From: Candidatus Edwardsbacteria bacterium RifOxyA12_full_54_48
GTDB taxonomy: Bacteria; Edwardsbacteria; AC1; EtOH8
Reading direction: 5' to 3'
DNA length: 64,000 bases
Assembly (NCBI GenBank): GCA_001777915.1
Contig: MFFN01000001.1
Coordinates: forward strand, 176,215-240,214
Part shown: positions 18,478 through 26,665 of the stretch, one piece after another
How positions within the stretch are numbered: position 1 is the stretch's first letter
Layout: every line of letters begins with the position of its first letter
Made by a program: the position numbers and the translations under genes
Notes under the pieces: model-generated
Database searches by the model: none
Told to the model about the DNA's origin: nothing
Seen by the model: the letters and a program-made list of their open reading frames with translations, nothing else

Positions 18478-20127
18478 ATGCCCAAGAATATCCATTCCCC
18501 CCACGGCACCAAGATCTCCTGCCAGGGCTGGCAGCAGGAAGCCGCCATGCGGATGCTGATGAACAACCTGGACCCGGCGGTGGCCGAAAGGCCGGAGGAC
18601 CTGATAGTCTACGGCGGCAACGGCCGGGCGGCCCGCAACTGGGACTGCTACCATGCCATCATCAAGTCGCTTAAAAAACTGAAAAGCGATGAGACCCTGC
18701 TGGTGCAGTCCGGCAAGCCGGTGGGCATCCTGCAGACCCATCCCCATTGCCCGCGGGTGCTGATAGCCAACTCCAACCTGATTCCCCATTGGGCCAACTG
18801 GGATTATTTCCGCCAGCTGGAGGCGCTGGGGCTGATCATGTACGGCCAGATGACCGCCGGCAGCTGGATATACATCGGCACCCAGGGAATTTTACAGGGC
18901 ACTTATGAAACCTTCGGGGCCCTGGCCCAAAAACATTTCGGGGACACTCTAAAGGGCAGGTGGGTGCTGACCGGCGGCATGGGCGGGATGTCCGGGGCCC
19001 AGCCGTTGTCGGTTACCATGAACGAGGGCGTGATATTGGACGTGGAGGTGGATCCTTCCCGCATCCAGAAGAGACTGGAAACCGGCTACTGCGACGTAAT
19101 GGTGGACGACCTGGACAAGGCCCTTAAGCTGGTATTTGAATACGTCAAGAAGGGCGAACCACTGTCCATAGGGCTGGTGGGCAATTGCGCCGAGGTGCTT
19201 CCCGAACTTGTGCGCCGGGGCGTGATCCCCGACGTGGTCACAGACCAGACCTCGGCCCACGACGAATTGAACGGATATGTGCCCCACCGGATGACACTGG
19301 CCCAGGCCAACGAACTTCGCAAGAACGATCCCGAAGGATACAAGCTCAAATCATACGAGGCCATGGCCATCCACATGCAGGCCATGCTGGACATGCAAAA
19401 GCAGGGAGCCATCGCCTTTGACTACGGCAACAACATCCGGGGCCAGGCGGTGAAGCACGGCATCAAGAATGCCTTTGACGTGCCGGGCTTTGTACCGGAG
19501 TACATCCGCGACCTGTTCTGCGAAGGCAAGGGCCCATTCCGCTGGGCGGCGCTTTCCGGAGATCCAAAAGACATCGCGGTGACAGATGAAGCGGTGTTGA
19601 AGCTGTTCCCCAAGAATGCCCATCTGGCCCGCTGGATAAAGATGGCCCAGAAGAAGGTCCATTTCCAGGGCCTGCCGGCCAGAATATGCTGGCTGGGATA
19701 TGGCGAGAGGGACAAGGCCGGCCTGCTGTTCAACGACCTGGTGAAAAAGGGAAAGATCAAGGCTCCCATCGTCATCGGCCGGGATCACTTAGACTGCGGC
19801 TCGGTGGCCTCGCCCAACCGCGAGACCGAGGCCATGAAGGACGGCAGTGACGCCATAGCCGACTGGCCGCTGCTGAACGCCATGGTCAACGTGGCCTCCG
19901 GGGCCTCCTGGGTTTCCATTCATCACGGCGGCGGGGTGGGGATAGGGTATTCCATCCACGCCGGGCAGGTAACGGTGGCGGACGGCACAAAAGAGATGGC
20001 CAAGCGCATAGAGCGGGTGCTGACCAATGATCCGGGGATGGGCATTTTGCGCCACGTGGACGCGGGGTATGACATTGCCAAGCAGGTGGCCAAGAAGAAG
20101 AAGGTCAAGATCCCGATGATGGGTTGA
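18478..20127 (+). CDS. hutU: Urocanate hydratase (urocanase)
   Basis: 549 residues, the usual size. It uses tightly bound NAD+ to hydrate urocanate to 4-imidazolone-5-propionate, the second step of histidine degradation. Family signatures are seen throughout: the N-terminal [15 protein letters not shown], the nucleotide-binding glycine-rich [13 protein letters not shown], and the catalytic-cysteine segment [15 protein letters not shown] followed by [15 protein letters not shown]. No frameshift. Its upstream neighbour is the REP transposase. Downstream it overlaps the leader of an AT-rich foreign insert that separates it from hutI. Confidence 0.97.
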   Translation: MPKNIHSPHGTKISCQGWQQEAAMRMLMNNLDPAVAERPEDLIVYGGNGRAARNWDCYHAIIKSLKKLKSDETLLVQSGKPVGILQTHPHCPRVLIANSNLIPHWANWDYFRQLEALGLIMYGQMTAGSWIYIGTQGILQGTYETFGALAQKHFGDTLKGRWVLTGGMGGMSGAQPLSVTMNEGVILDVEVDPSRIQKRLETGYCDVMVDDLDKALKLVFEYVKKGEPLSIGLVGNCAEVLPELVRRGVIPDVVTDQTSAHDELNGYVPHRMTLAQANELRKNDPEGYKLKSYEAMAIHMQAMLDMQKQGAIAFDYGNNIRGQAVKHGIKNAFDVPGFVPEYIRDLFCEGKGPFRWAALSGDPKDIAVTDEAVLKLFPKNAHLARWIKMAQKKVHFQGLPARICWLGYGERDKAGLLFNDLVKKGKIKAPIVIGRDHLDCGSVASPNRETEAMKDGSDAIADWPLLNAMVNVASGASWVSIHHGGGVGIGYSIHAGQVTVADGTKEMAKRIERVLTNDPGMGILRHVDAGYDIAKQVAKKKKVKIPMMG

Positions 20128-20129
20128 TT

Positions 20130-20954
20130 ATGCAAAACACAAAACTTTCGCCTTTTTTAAAATGGGCGGGTGGAAAACGATGGCTTGTTAATAAACATGA
20201 AGAGTTGTTTAAAGTAGATTATAAGAAATATTATGAACCTTTTTTAGGTAGTGGCGCCGTATTCTTTTTTATAGAACCAAATGAGGCAATTTTGTCGGAT
20301 ATCAACAGTGAACTTGTAATAACATATAATGCCATAAAAGAAAATTGGGAACTTGTTTATCACTTTCTACTTGAACACCATAAGAAGCACGACAAAAAGT
20401 ACTATTATAAACAAAGATTAAAAAGATATAGAAATAAATTTAAAAAAGCAGCAAGATTTATATATTTGAATAGAACTTGTTGGAATGCATTATATCGGGT
20501 TAATACTAAAGGTTTATTTAATGTACCTATAGGTACAAAGAAGCGTGTTGTATATGAAAAAGATGATTTTAAAGAGATCTCAGAAAAATTAAACAAAGCT
20601 AAAATCATTTGTGCTGACTTTGAGAATATTATTGACAGAGCAAATAAAAACGATTTCTTATTTGTAGACCCACCATATATTACGAAAAACACAAAAAATG
20701 GTTTTATAAAATATAATGATAAAATATTTACCTGGGAAGATGAGTTGCGGCTTTTTAATAGTTTAAAGCGTGCGTCAAAGAGAGGTGTAAAAATATTATT
20801 TACAAACACATACCACCGGAGCATAACTATGCTATACAAAAATGATTTTATAATAACTAAAGTTGCGCGAAGCAGTATTTTAGCCAGCGATCCAAAACAT
20901 AGGAAAATAACATATGAGATAGTTATAAGGAGCAATTACGATGTTCAAAGATAA
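20130..20954 (+). CDS. Dam-type adenine-specific DNA methyltransferase (D12 class)
   Basis: 274 residues from ATG 20130; a TTG two codons earlier overlaps the hutU stop. It transfers a methyl group from S-adenosylmethionine to N6 of adenine in DNA. The SAM-binding motif is KWAGGKRWL at about 10-18 with FLGSGAVFF, and the catalytic motif is D180-P-P-Y183. The order (SAM motif first, DPPY late) puts it in the alpha group with Dam, M.DpnII and M.EcoRV; the target sequence is unknown. The DNA is far more AT-rich than hutU, which marks foreign origin. No restriction endonuclease is adjacent; instead a membrane protein (14-base overlap) and a DGQHR protein follow. Confidence 0.92.
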   Translation: MQNTKLSPFLKWAGGKRWLVNKHEELFKVDYKKYYEPFLGSGAVFFFIEPNEAILSDINSELVITYNAIKENWELVYHFLLEHHKKHDKKYYYKQRLKRYRNKFKKAARFIYLNRTCWNALYRVNTKGLFNVPIGTKKRVVYEKDDFKEISEKLNKAKIICADFENIIDRANKNDFLFVDPPYITKNTKNGFIKYNDKIFTWEDELRLFNSLKRASKRGVKILFTNTYHRSITMLYKNDFIITKVARSSILASDPKHRKITYEIVIRSNYDVQR

Positions 20955-21516
20955 AGTCATATTCATTTACAAAGCCTTGCTGTCTCACATGCCGTATATA
21001 AGAAATTACAAAAATTGTAGTACACCCGCTAAGACAGCTGCATTTTGGGAACTACTCATTACATTAATTATTTCATTTTTACCAATATTTATTGGTTGTT
21101 TTATAGCCTATCTACAAAACAACAGTATACATATTATTAATAATATGTATAACAATTTGTCAAACGGCGAATTGTTTCTTTATATTACCTCATTGCTTGC
21201 ACCGGTGATATACATGATACTTAAAGAAAGGAAAAATATAAAAAGATTCCCCGATTTAATTTTGAGCGTATTTCTCTACGGAGGTATTGTTCTTGCTTCA
21301 GCAATCGTATTCGCTTTGAAACGCATTAATTTTGCATTTGATGCAGTATCAGTCAACAGAGTTCAATATTTAATATTTCCCTTCTCTTTGCTGTTGATGT
21401 ATGTGGTTCTTACGTATAATAACGAATTTCCTGCAAACCCGGCGGAAGTAATGCAGGCGCAAGAAGATAAATTTACGGCTGATGTTAGAAAGCATAGGAG
21501 GAAGAACAATGACTAA
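20941..21516 (+). CDS. Four-TM membrane protein of the methylase/DGQHR insert
   Basis: 191 residues. Predicted membrane helices at about 38-61 (LLITLIISFLPIFIGCFIAYL), 80-97 (LFLYITSLLAPVIYMIL), 108-127 (LILSVFLYGGIVLASAIVFAL) and 140-160 (YLIFPFSLLLMYVVL), with a charged C-terminal tail (KFTADVRKHRRKNND). Family not recognised. It overlaps the methylase by 14 bases and the following gene by a few codons, so the three are translated as a unit. Small multi-pass proteins in compact foreign operons are often membrane effectors in phage defence; that role is inference here. Strongly AT-rich. Confidence 0.75.
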   Translation: MFKDKVIFIYKALLSHMPYIRNYKNCSTPAKTAAFWELLITLIISFLPIFIGCFIAYLQNNSIHIINNMYNNLSNGELFLYITSLLAPVIYMILKERKNIKRFPDLILSVFLYGGIVLASAIVFALKRINFAFDAVSVNRVQYLIFPFSLLLMYVVLTYNNEFPANPAEVMQAQEDKFTADVRKHRRKNND

Positions 21517-22642
21517 TGTAATCGCAATGTCATGTTTAGAAGTGATACAGCCAATTGGTAAATTTTATATTGGCTCAATCAAAGCTTCAGATTTGTGCAA
21601 TATAACACAATATGATTTCAGGAGATTATCTAACGAAGAAGGGTTTGAAAGCTATATTGGTATAAATCGGAAAGTAGACCAAAATCGAGAAAACGAAATA
21701 GCTCAATATGTTGGGACATCGGATGCTTGTTTCCCGACTTCAATTATATTATCAATACCTGCTGCATGTACACATTACGATCATAAAAGTAAAATATTAA
21801 AACTTAAAGAATACATTGATAAAAATGATAGTAATAAAAATATAAGTTCTGATAAAATAGCTACCGTATTAGATGGACAACATAGAATAGCAGGGCTAAA
21901 AAAGGGTACTTACCAGGGCGAATTTGAATTGAATGTGAGTATATTCATTGATTTAGATATTGCTGATCAGGCTTATATATTTTCAACAATAAATTTAGCA
22001 CAGACAAAAGTAAATAGAAGCCTTGTTTATGATCTTTATGACCTTGCTAAAGCTAGAAGCCCACAGAAGGTTTGTCATAATATCGCTGTTGCTTTGGATA
22101 AAGATGAGAGTAGCCCTTTTTATAAAGCTATAAAAAGATTAGGTGTTGCTACAGAGGGACGATATAATGAGAGAATAACGCAAGCTACTTTTGTCGATAG
22201 TTTGATTTGTTATCTAACTGATGATGCTAGGACAGATAGAGAACTTTACAAGAAAGGGAAAAAACCACAAAAGGCTAGCGCAGATGAATTGAAGAAAATG
22301 ATCTTTCGTAATATGTTTATTGATGAAAAAGATTTAGATATAACTGATGTCATTTGGAATTATTTTGACGCCATAAGTGATAATTGGGAAAAAGCATGGT
22401 GCAATACTGGTAGCGGAATTATGTTAAAGAGGACAAACGGTTTCAGGGCATTTATGAGGTTTTTAAGGCCTGCTTATCTTCATATTACTTCACCAGGCAG
22501 TATTCCAACAAAGAAACAATTTATGGAAGTGTTGAAAAAAATAGATATTAAAGACGCACAGTTTAATACTGATATATATAAGCCTGGCACAGGTGGTGAA
22601 AGTAAACTATATAATGAATTGCGTGAAAAATCTAAGATATAA
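21509..22642 (+). CDS. DGQHR domain protein (DndB-like)
   Basis: 377 residues from ATG 21509, preceded by AGGAGGAAG; an earlier in-frame start at 21482 lies inside the upstream gene. The family motif D122-G-Q-H-R126 (TVLDGQHRIAGL) is followed by FIDLDIADQAYIFSTINLAQTKVN, as in DndB of the phosphorothioate DNA-modification systems and the related DpdB of deazapurine systems. DndB proteins act as regulators or accessory proteins of DNA modification. Here the partner is a Dam-type methylase, and no dnd or dpd genes are seen. The stop codon is followed immediately by a 36-bp copy of the 5' end of hutI. AT-rich like its two partners. Confidence 0.85.
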   Translation: MTNVIAMSCLEVIQPIGKFYIGSIKASDLCNITQYDFRRLSNEEGFESYIGINRKVDQNRENEIAQYVGTSDACFPTSIILSIPAACTHYDHKSKILKLKEYIDKNDSNKNISSDKIATVLDGQHRIAGLKKGTYQGEFELNVSIFIDLDIADQAYIFSTINLAQTKVNRSLVYDLYDLAKARSPQKVCHNIAVALDKDESSPFYKAIKRLGVATEGRYNERITQATFVDSLICYLTDDARTDRELYKKGKKPQKASADELKKMIFRNMFIDEKDLDITDVIWNYFDAISDNWEKAWCNTGSGIMLKRTNGFRAFMRFLRPAYLHITSPGSIPTKKQFMEVLKKIDIKDAQFNTDIYKPGTGGESKLYNELREKSKI

Positions 22643-22678
22643 ATGCATCTCATCATCCAACATATCGGCCAACTGCTG
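22643..22678 (+). repeat. Duplicated 5' end of hutI (36 bp, left copy)
   Basis: Begins ATGCATCTCATC directly after the DGQHR stop and matches the first 36 bases of hutI (23,966-24,001) with two mismatches. It would encode the first 12 HutI residues (MHLIIQHIGQLL) and then diverges. It is a footprint of an insertion or a rearrangement. Confidence 0.9.
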
Positions 22679-22730
22679 TGCAATTCAATTTTATTAGCAT
22701 CAACCAAACTTTAACCAAAGGAGATCGTCA

Positions 22731-23960
22731 ATGAAAAAGTTCTCCCTCATCGCCATCGCGTTTATGATAGTCGTCCAATTGGGCTGCGGCAAAGACCCAA
22801 CCGGGATAAGCACCGGGACCATCAAAGGCAAGATTTCCGATGCGGCCACCAACGGAGCGATTGCGGGTGTTGTGATCTCTACCTCTCCGGCCAGCAGTTC
22901 GGTGACAACCGGTGACGACGGTTATTACCAGATCGATGAAATCAAGGCTGGGGCATATACTGTGCTGGCTGCCAAATCCGGATATGCCAGCGCTACGGCC
23001 AATGTCACGGTCGATGCCGGGAAAATAACCAACGCAAACTTAGCCCTGGTTGTGGTGACGGCGGTTCCATCGGTTCCAGTGCTGGTCACCCCGCACGATA
23101 CCGTTTCATCGGTCGTGCTGTGCCCGACTTTCAATTGGAATCCCAGCAGCGCCGCCGCCAGTTATTGCATACAGATAGCAAAGGACAGCACCTTCACGAT
23201 ATTGGCCGCCGGTCAGGCCGGTTTATATATCAATTGTTTCGCGTCTCCATCATTGGCCGAATCCACCACCTATTACTGGAGGGTCAATGCCAGCAATTCC
23301 ATAGGGACTTCGGCCTGGTCTGCGGTGTGGAGATTCGCCACCGGTTCATCGGCCACCGGCAATACAAAGCCAAACCAACCGACAACTCCGATCGGTCCCG
23401 CTACCGGTTTCCGGAGTCAATCATACGAATTCGATTTCACCTGCTCAGATCCTGACGGCGATCCGCTTTATTTCCGGGCTGATTGGAGCGATGGTACTCC
23501 GATGATTTGGACCAATGATTATTATGGATGGAGCACTTATGCATTGCCCCATACCTTTAAGGCCTTGGGCACATTTCCCATTCGTGTTCAAGCCATGGAC
23601 ATATATGGCGATACCAGTCTTTGGTCAGCACAAACCTCAATAACGATAATCAACGCAAACCCAAGCTTCTCAAATTATTATGTTTATCCCAGTGACGGCT
23701 CCACTTGTTATTACTCACCGATAAATTTCGATTGGGATTGCACTGATCCCGATATACCCTATGATACCCTGTCATACGACATGTACTTAGATACATTGAA
23801 TCCTCCGGTAAAACTCCAGGTATCCAACCTTTCTTCATCACAGTATACCTTAAGTACAATAACCAATGCCAAAACGTATTATTGGAAGATTGTGGCAAAG
23901 GATCGTTTTGGGGGCGTTGCCAACAGTTCTATATGGAGTTTTTATAAAACCACCAAATAA
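22731..23960 (+). CDS. Lipoprotein with regulatory-like, FN3-like and PKD-like domains
   Basis: 409 residues. Signal peptide with lipobox QLGC at about 16-19. Residues about 28-105 form a carboxypeptidase-regulatory-like beta sandwich (GTIKGKISDAATNGAIAGVVI, GYYQIDEIKAGAYTVLAAKSGY). Residues about 110-205 look like a fibronectin III domain (PTFNWNPSSAAASYCIQIAKD, YYWRVNASNSIGTSAWS). A PKD-like region follows (CSDPDGDPLYFRADWSDG) and then a final sandwich with YYWKIVAKDRFGGV. No enzyme domain. Probably an outer-membrane surface lipoprotein. It starts at a good AAAGGAG site and lies exactly between the two copies of the hutI 5' end, so it arrived with, or was trapped by, that duplication. Confidence 0.8.
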   Translation: MKKFSLIAIAFMIVVQLGCGKDPTGISTGTIKGKISDAATNGAIAGVVISTSPASSSVTTGDDGYYQIDEIKAGAYTVLAAKSGYASATANVTVDAGKITNANLALVVVTAVPSVPVLVTPHDTVSSVVLCPTFNWNPSSAAASYCIQIAKDSTFTILAAGQAGLYINCFASPSLAESTTYYWRVNASNSIGTSAWSAVWRFATGSSATGNTKPNQPTTPIGPATGFRSQSYEFDFTCSDPDGDPLYFRADWSDGTPMIWTNDYYGWSTYALPHTFKALGTFPIRVQAMDIYGDTSLWSAQTSITIINANPSFSNYYVYPSDGSTCYYSPINFDWDCTDPDIPYDTLSYDMYLDTLNPPVKLQVSNLSSSQYTLSTITNAKTYYWKIVAKDRFGGVANSSIWSFYKTTK

Positions 23961-23965
23961 AACCA

Positions 23966-24001
23966 ATGCACCTCATCATCCAACATATCGGCCAATTGCT
24001 G
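23966..24001 (+). repeat. Duplicated 5' end of hutI (36 bp, right copy, in gene)
   Basis: This is the working start of hutI; see the left copy at 22,643-22,678, which differs at two positions. The pair forms direct repeats around the 1.25-kb lipoprotein gene. Confidence 0.9.
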
Positions 24002-25279
24002 ACCATAGCTGACCTCTCCCCGTCCCTCCCCGCAGCGGGGAGGGAGAAAGGGAGGGGTCGGGTGGGGTCAAGCATGTCCGACCTCGGCATCATCGAGGAC
24101 GGGCTGGTAGCCATCGAGAATGACAGGATCGTAGCCGTGGGCAAAACTTCCGACCTCAAGCCCAAGCTGAAACTCCTGCCCCACACCAAGGTCATAGACG
24201 CCGAAAATCAAGTCGTCATGCCCGGCTTCGTGGACTGCCATACCCACCTGGTCTATGGCGGCTCCCGGGAGGACGAATTCGAGATGCGGGCCTCCGGAGT
24301 TTCCTACCAGGAGATCGCGGCCAGGGGCGGCGGAATACGCTCCACGGTCAAAGCCACCAGGCTGGCTTCCCGCGAAATCTTAAAACGCGATGCCATGAAA
24401 CGATTGGATCGGATGCTCCTTTGGGGAACGACCACGGTCGAGGCTAAAAGCGGTTACGGATTGGAGACCAAAAGCGAGATCAAACAACTGGAGGTTGTAA
24501 AAGATCTAAATGACTTACAGGCTATAGAGGTCATGCCGACCTTCATGGGAGCGCACGAGTTTCCAGAGGAATTCAGAAATCAAAATGCAGAAAGCAAAAA
24601 CGGAATAGACCGGGAAGGCTATGTCAAGCTAATCTGCGAAGAGATGATCCCGAAGGTCGCGGAGATGAAACTAGCCGAGTTCTGCGACGTGTTCTGCGAC
24701 CAGGGCGTGTTCACTCCCGAAGAAGCCATAAAGATACTGGAGACCGCCAGCAATTTCGGGATGATACCCAAGATCCACGCCGACGAGCTGGCTTCTGTCG
24801 GTGCGGCCGAGGCGGCCGGAAAGGTCAAGGCCATCAGCGCCGAGCATCTGCTTTACCCCTCGCAGACCGGATTGGAACTGATGAAACAGGCCGGAACCAT
24901 CGCCGTGCTGCTCCCCGGAACAAGCTTGACCATCAAGAAGAACTATGCCCCGGCCCGGAAAATGATAGAGATGGGCATCCCGGTGGCCCTGGCGACAGAT
25001 CACAATCCCGGGTCGTGCACCATCGAGAACCTGCCGTTCATCATCGGGCTGGCCTGCCTGTACCTGGGGCTGACCCCGGCCGAGGCCATCTGCGCCGCCA
25101 CCTACAACGCGGCCTGCGCCCTGAAGCGGGGCGACCGGATCGGCTCCATCGAGGAGGGCAAGCAGGCCGACCTGCTGATCATGGACATCCCCAATTACCG
25201 GTATATTCCGTATCACTACGGGGTCAACTACGTCAAGACGGTTATAAAGCGGGGCAAGATAGTCATAGGGGCTAATTGA
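23966..25279 (+). CDS. hutI: Imidazolonepropionase
   Basis: 437 residues. It hydrolyses 4-imidazolone-5-propionate to N-formimino-L-glutamate, the third step. It belongs to the amidohydrolase superfamily, with metal ligands visible in GFVDCHTHLVYGG (HxH), MGAHEFPEEF, IHADEL and ATDHNPGS. The family is usually about 400-420 residues, and the excess here is an in-frame stretch at residues about 18-36 (LSPSLPAAGREKGRGRVGSS) coded by a REP-like palindrome at 24,023-24,045. The first 36 bases are duplicated upstream at 22,643. Reading frame and motifs are otherwise intact, so it is probably functional. Confidence 0.95.
   Translation: MHLIIQHIGQLLTIADLSPSLPAAGREKGRGRVGSSMSDLGIIEDGLVAIENDRIVAVGKTSDLKPKLKLLPHTKVIDAENQVVMPGFVDCHTHLVYGGSREDEFEMRASGVSYQEIAARGGGIRSTVKATRLASREILKRDAMKRLDRMLLWGTTTVEAKSGYGLETKSEIKQLEVVKDLNDLQAIEVMPTFMGAHEFPEEFRNQNAESKNGIDREGYVKLICEEMIPKVAEMKLAEFCDVFCDQGVFTPEEAIKILETASNFGMIPKIHADELASVGAAEAAGKVKAISAEHLLYPSQTGLELMKQAGTIAVLLPGTSLTIKKNYAPARKMIEMGIPVALATDHNPGSCTIENLPFIIGLACLYLGLTPAEAICAATYNAACALKRGDRIGSIEEGKQADLLIMDIPNYRYIPYHYGVNYVKTVIKRGKIVIGAN
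24023..24045. repeat. REP-like palindrome inside the hutI reading frame
   Basis: TCCCTCCCCGC (24023-24033), one loop base, GCGGGGAGGGA (24035-24045): a perfect eleven-base stem, followed by more G-rich sequence to about 24,068. It is translated in frame as a Pro/Arg/Gly-rich insert near the HutI N-terminus. Confidence 0.8.
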
Positions 25280-25347
25280 ACCGCCAAGACGCAAAGGTTA
25301 TAATGTAATAGGATGGTAAAATTTAATATAAAGGGCAGATAAAATAT

Positions 25348-26559
25348 ATGAAAAAATGCCTGCCATTATTTTTGGCGCTGACCGCTTTTATCGGCTGTAC
25401 ACACCTGCCGATAAAAAATCTTCGGGAAAACGAATCTAAACTGGGGTATGAATTTAACACTTTTACTGACACTTCAAAAGCTTTGGCCCGAGCGAATTGG
25501 CGTGTATTGCGTGACCCTGTCAGTAAAAAGAAATATACAGACTCTTCTGAAGCATACCAATTGATAGAAAAATACGACATCAAGCAAAATGATATAAAAT
25601 TCACAGATTTGTTTGTCGTCCCCAAGGCTTTTAATTACGGGCAGTATAAATCGGGCCAAGAATACTTCAACGGAGTGGCATTCCTAAGAAATAAGAAATA
25701 TAAAGATGCATTTGATTGCTTCAAAGCTGCGATAAAAAAAGATGCAGACCTTTTGTGTTACTCTGATGTTTATTATCTGATGGCTGTTTGCGCTTATAAT
25801 ATGGGAGATACGGCCAGGGCTGAAATGTGTTTTGATAATTTTGTCAACTATTCCGAAAGCATAATCCCAAGCTCCTTTTGTTATAAGAATAATAGAAATG
25901 TAAATGATATCAAGGATTTAGCCGAAAAAGGCTATGCAGTAGACAGCTTGTATAGCGGGCACTTCACTGATTCGTGTAAAGGTCCGGTGTTAAAGCATTT
26001 TCCTTATTACGGGTTTCTCAGCGATACGCCGTTGTTTAATACCGGACTCTCTCTGAATTTTTACCAAGATAGGGTTAATCTGAGGGCCTTTACCGAAATA
26101 ACTTTTAAAAGATTCAGCCCTTACGTTGAATACAGCAAGGATTATTTGGGTTTAGGGCTTAAATATCAAGCATATAGAAGTTGGGATAACCGGATAGGTG
26201 TCTTATCTAATATCCAATATCAGAGCCAGGATTTAACCGCAAATGATGTCAATGTAAAATTCCGTAATTATAGCCTGGGACTACAAACCGGTTATTATTT
26301 GCTTCCCCGGTTATGCCTTTTCCTGGGGGGGAGGTATTATTATTGGAATGAGAACAACAAGTATTATTCCACCGTGTCCGGTCAAAACATTTGGCATAAC
26401 AACGATGCCTTTGCCGGTGCGGGATTTTTTATTTGGGAGCATCTGGCCCTGGTAGGTAAATACAGCCGGAATCAAAAAATGCAGGTTGGTATAACGCTGT
26501 TCGGTATGGATGTGTTTTATAATTTGTCCGACCAAAAAGGTTTTTATTTTGGCAGTTAA
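25348..26559 (+). CDS. Lipoprotein with TPR-like segment and beta-rich C-terminus
   Basis: 403 residues. Signal peptide with lipobox FIGC at about 14-17. Residues about 100-165 look like two tetratricopeptide-type helical pairs (GQEYFNGVAFLRNKKYKDAFDCFKAAI, DVYYLMAVCAYNMGDTARAEMCFDNFV). From about 220 the chain is Tyr-rich and beta-stranded with alternating hydrophobic residues (RVNLRAFTEITFKRF, LGLGLKYQAYRSW, YSLGLQTGYYLL), ending in a strand with a terminal aromatic region (GFYFGS), like a small outer-membrane barrel. Family not recognised. Codon use is more AT-rich than that of the adjacent hutI and ftcD. Confidence 0.65.
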   Translation: MKKCLPLFLALTAFIGCTHLPIKNLRENESKLGYEFNTFTDTSKALARANWRVLRDPVSKKKYTDSSEAYQLIEKYDIKQNDIKFTDLFVVPKAFNYGQYKSGQEYFNGVAFLRNKKYKDAFDCFKAAIKKDADLLCYSDVYYLMAVCAYNMGDTARAEMCFDNFVNYSESIIPSSFCYKNNRNVNDIKDLAEKGYAVDSLYSGHFTDSCKGPVLKHFPYYGFLSDTPLFNTGLSLNFYQDRVNLRAFTEITFKRFSPYVEYSKDYLGLGLKYQAYRSWDNRIGVLSNIQYQSQDLTANDVNVKFRNYSLGLQTGYYLLPRLCLFLGGRYYYWNENNKYYSTVSGQNIWHNNDAFAGAGFFIWEHLALVGKYSRNQKMQVGITLFGMDVFYNLSDQKGFYFGS

Positions 26560-26665
26560 CTATACCATAAAACTGAACAATTACATCAATGCTACCGGCT
26601 TAAAAGACAAGACTAGTGTCGATTAGTTTCCATTAATGTCAATTAATTAACTGTCAGGAGAATAC

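Noticed and set aside
20130..22642. Classical restriction-modification system
   Set aside because: No restriction endonuclease motif is seen in the two partner genes; one is a membrane protein and the other a DGQHR protein.
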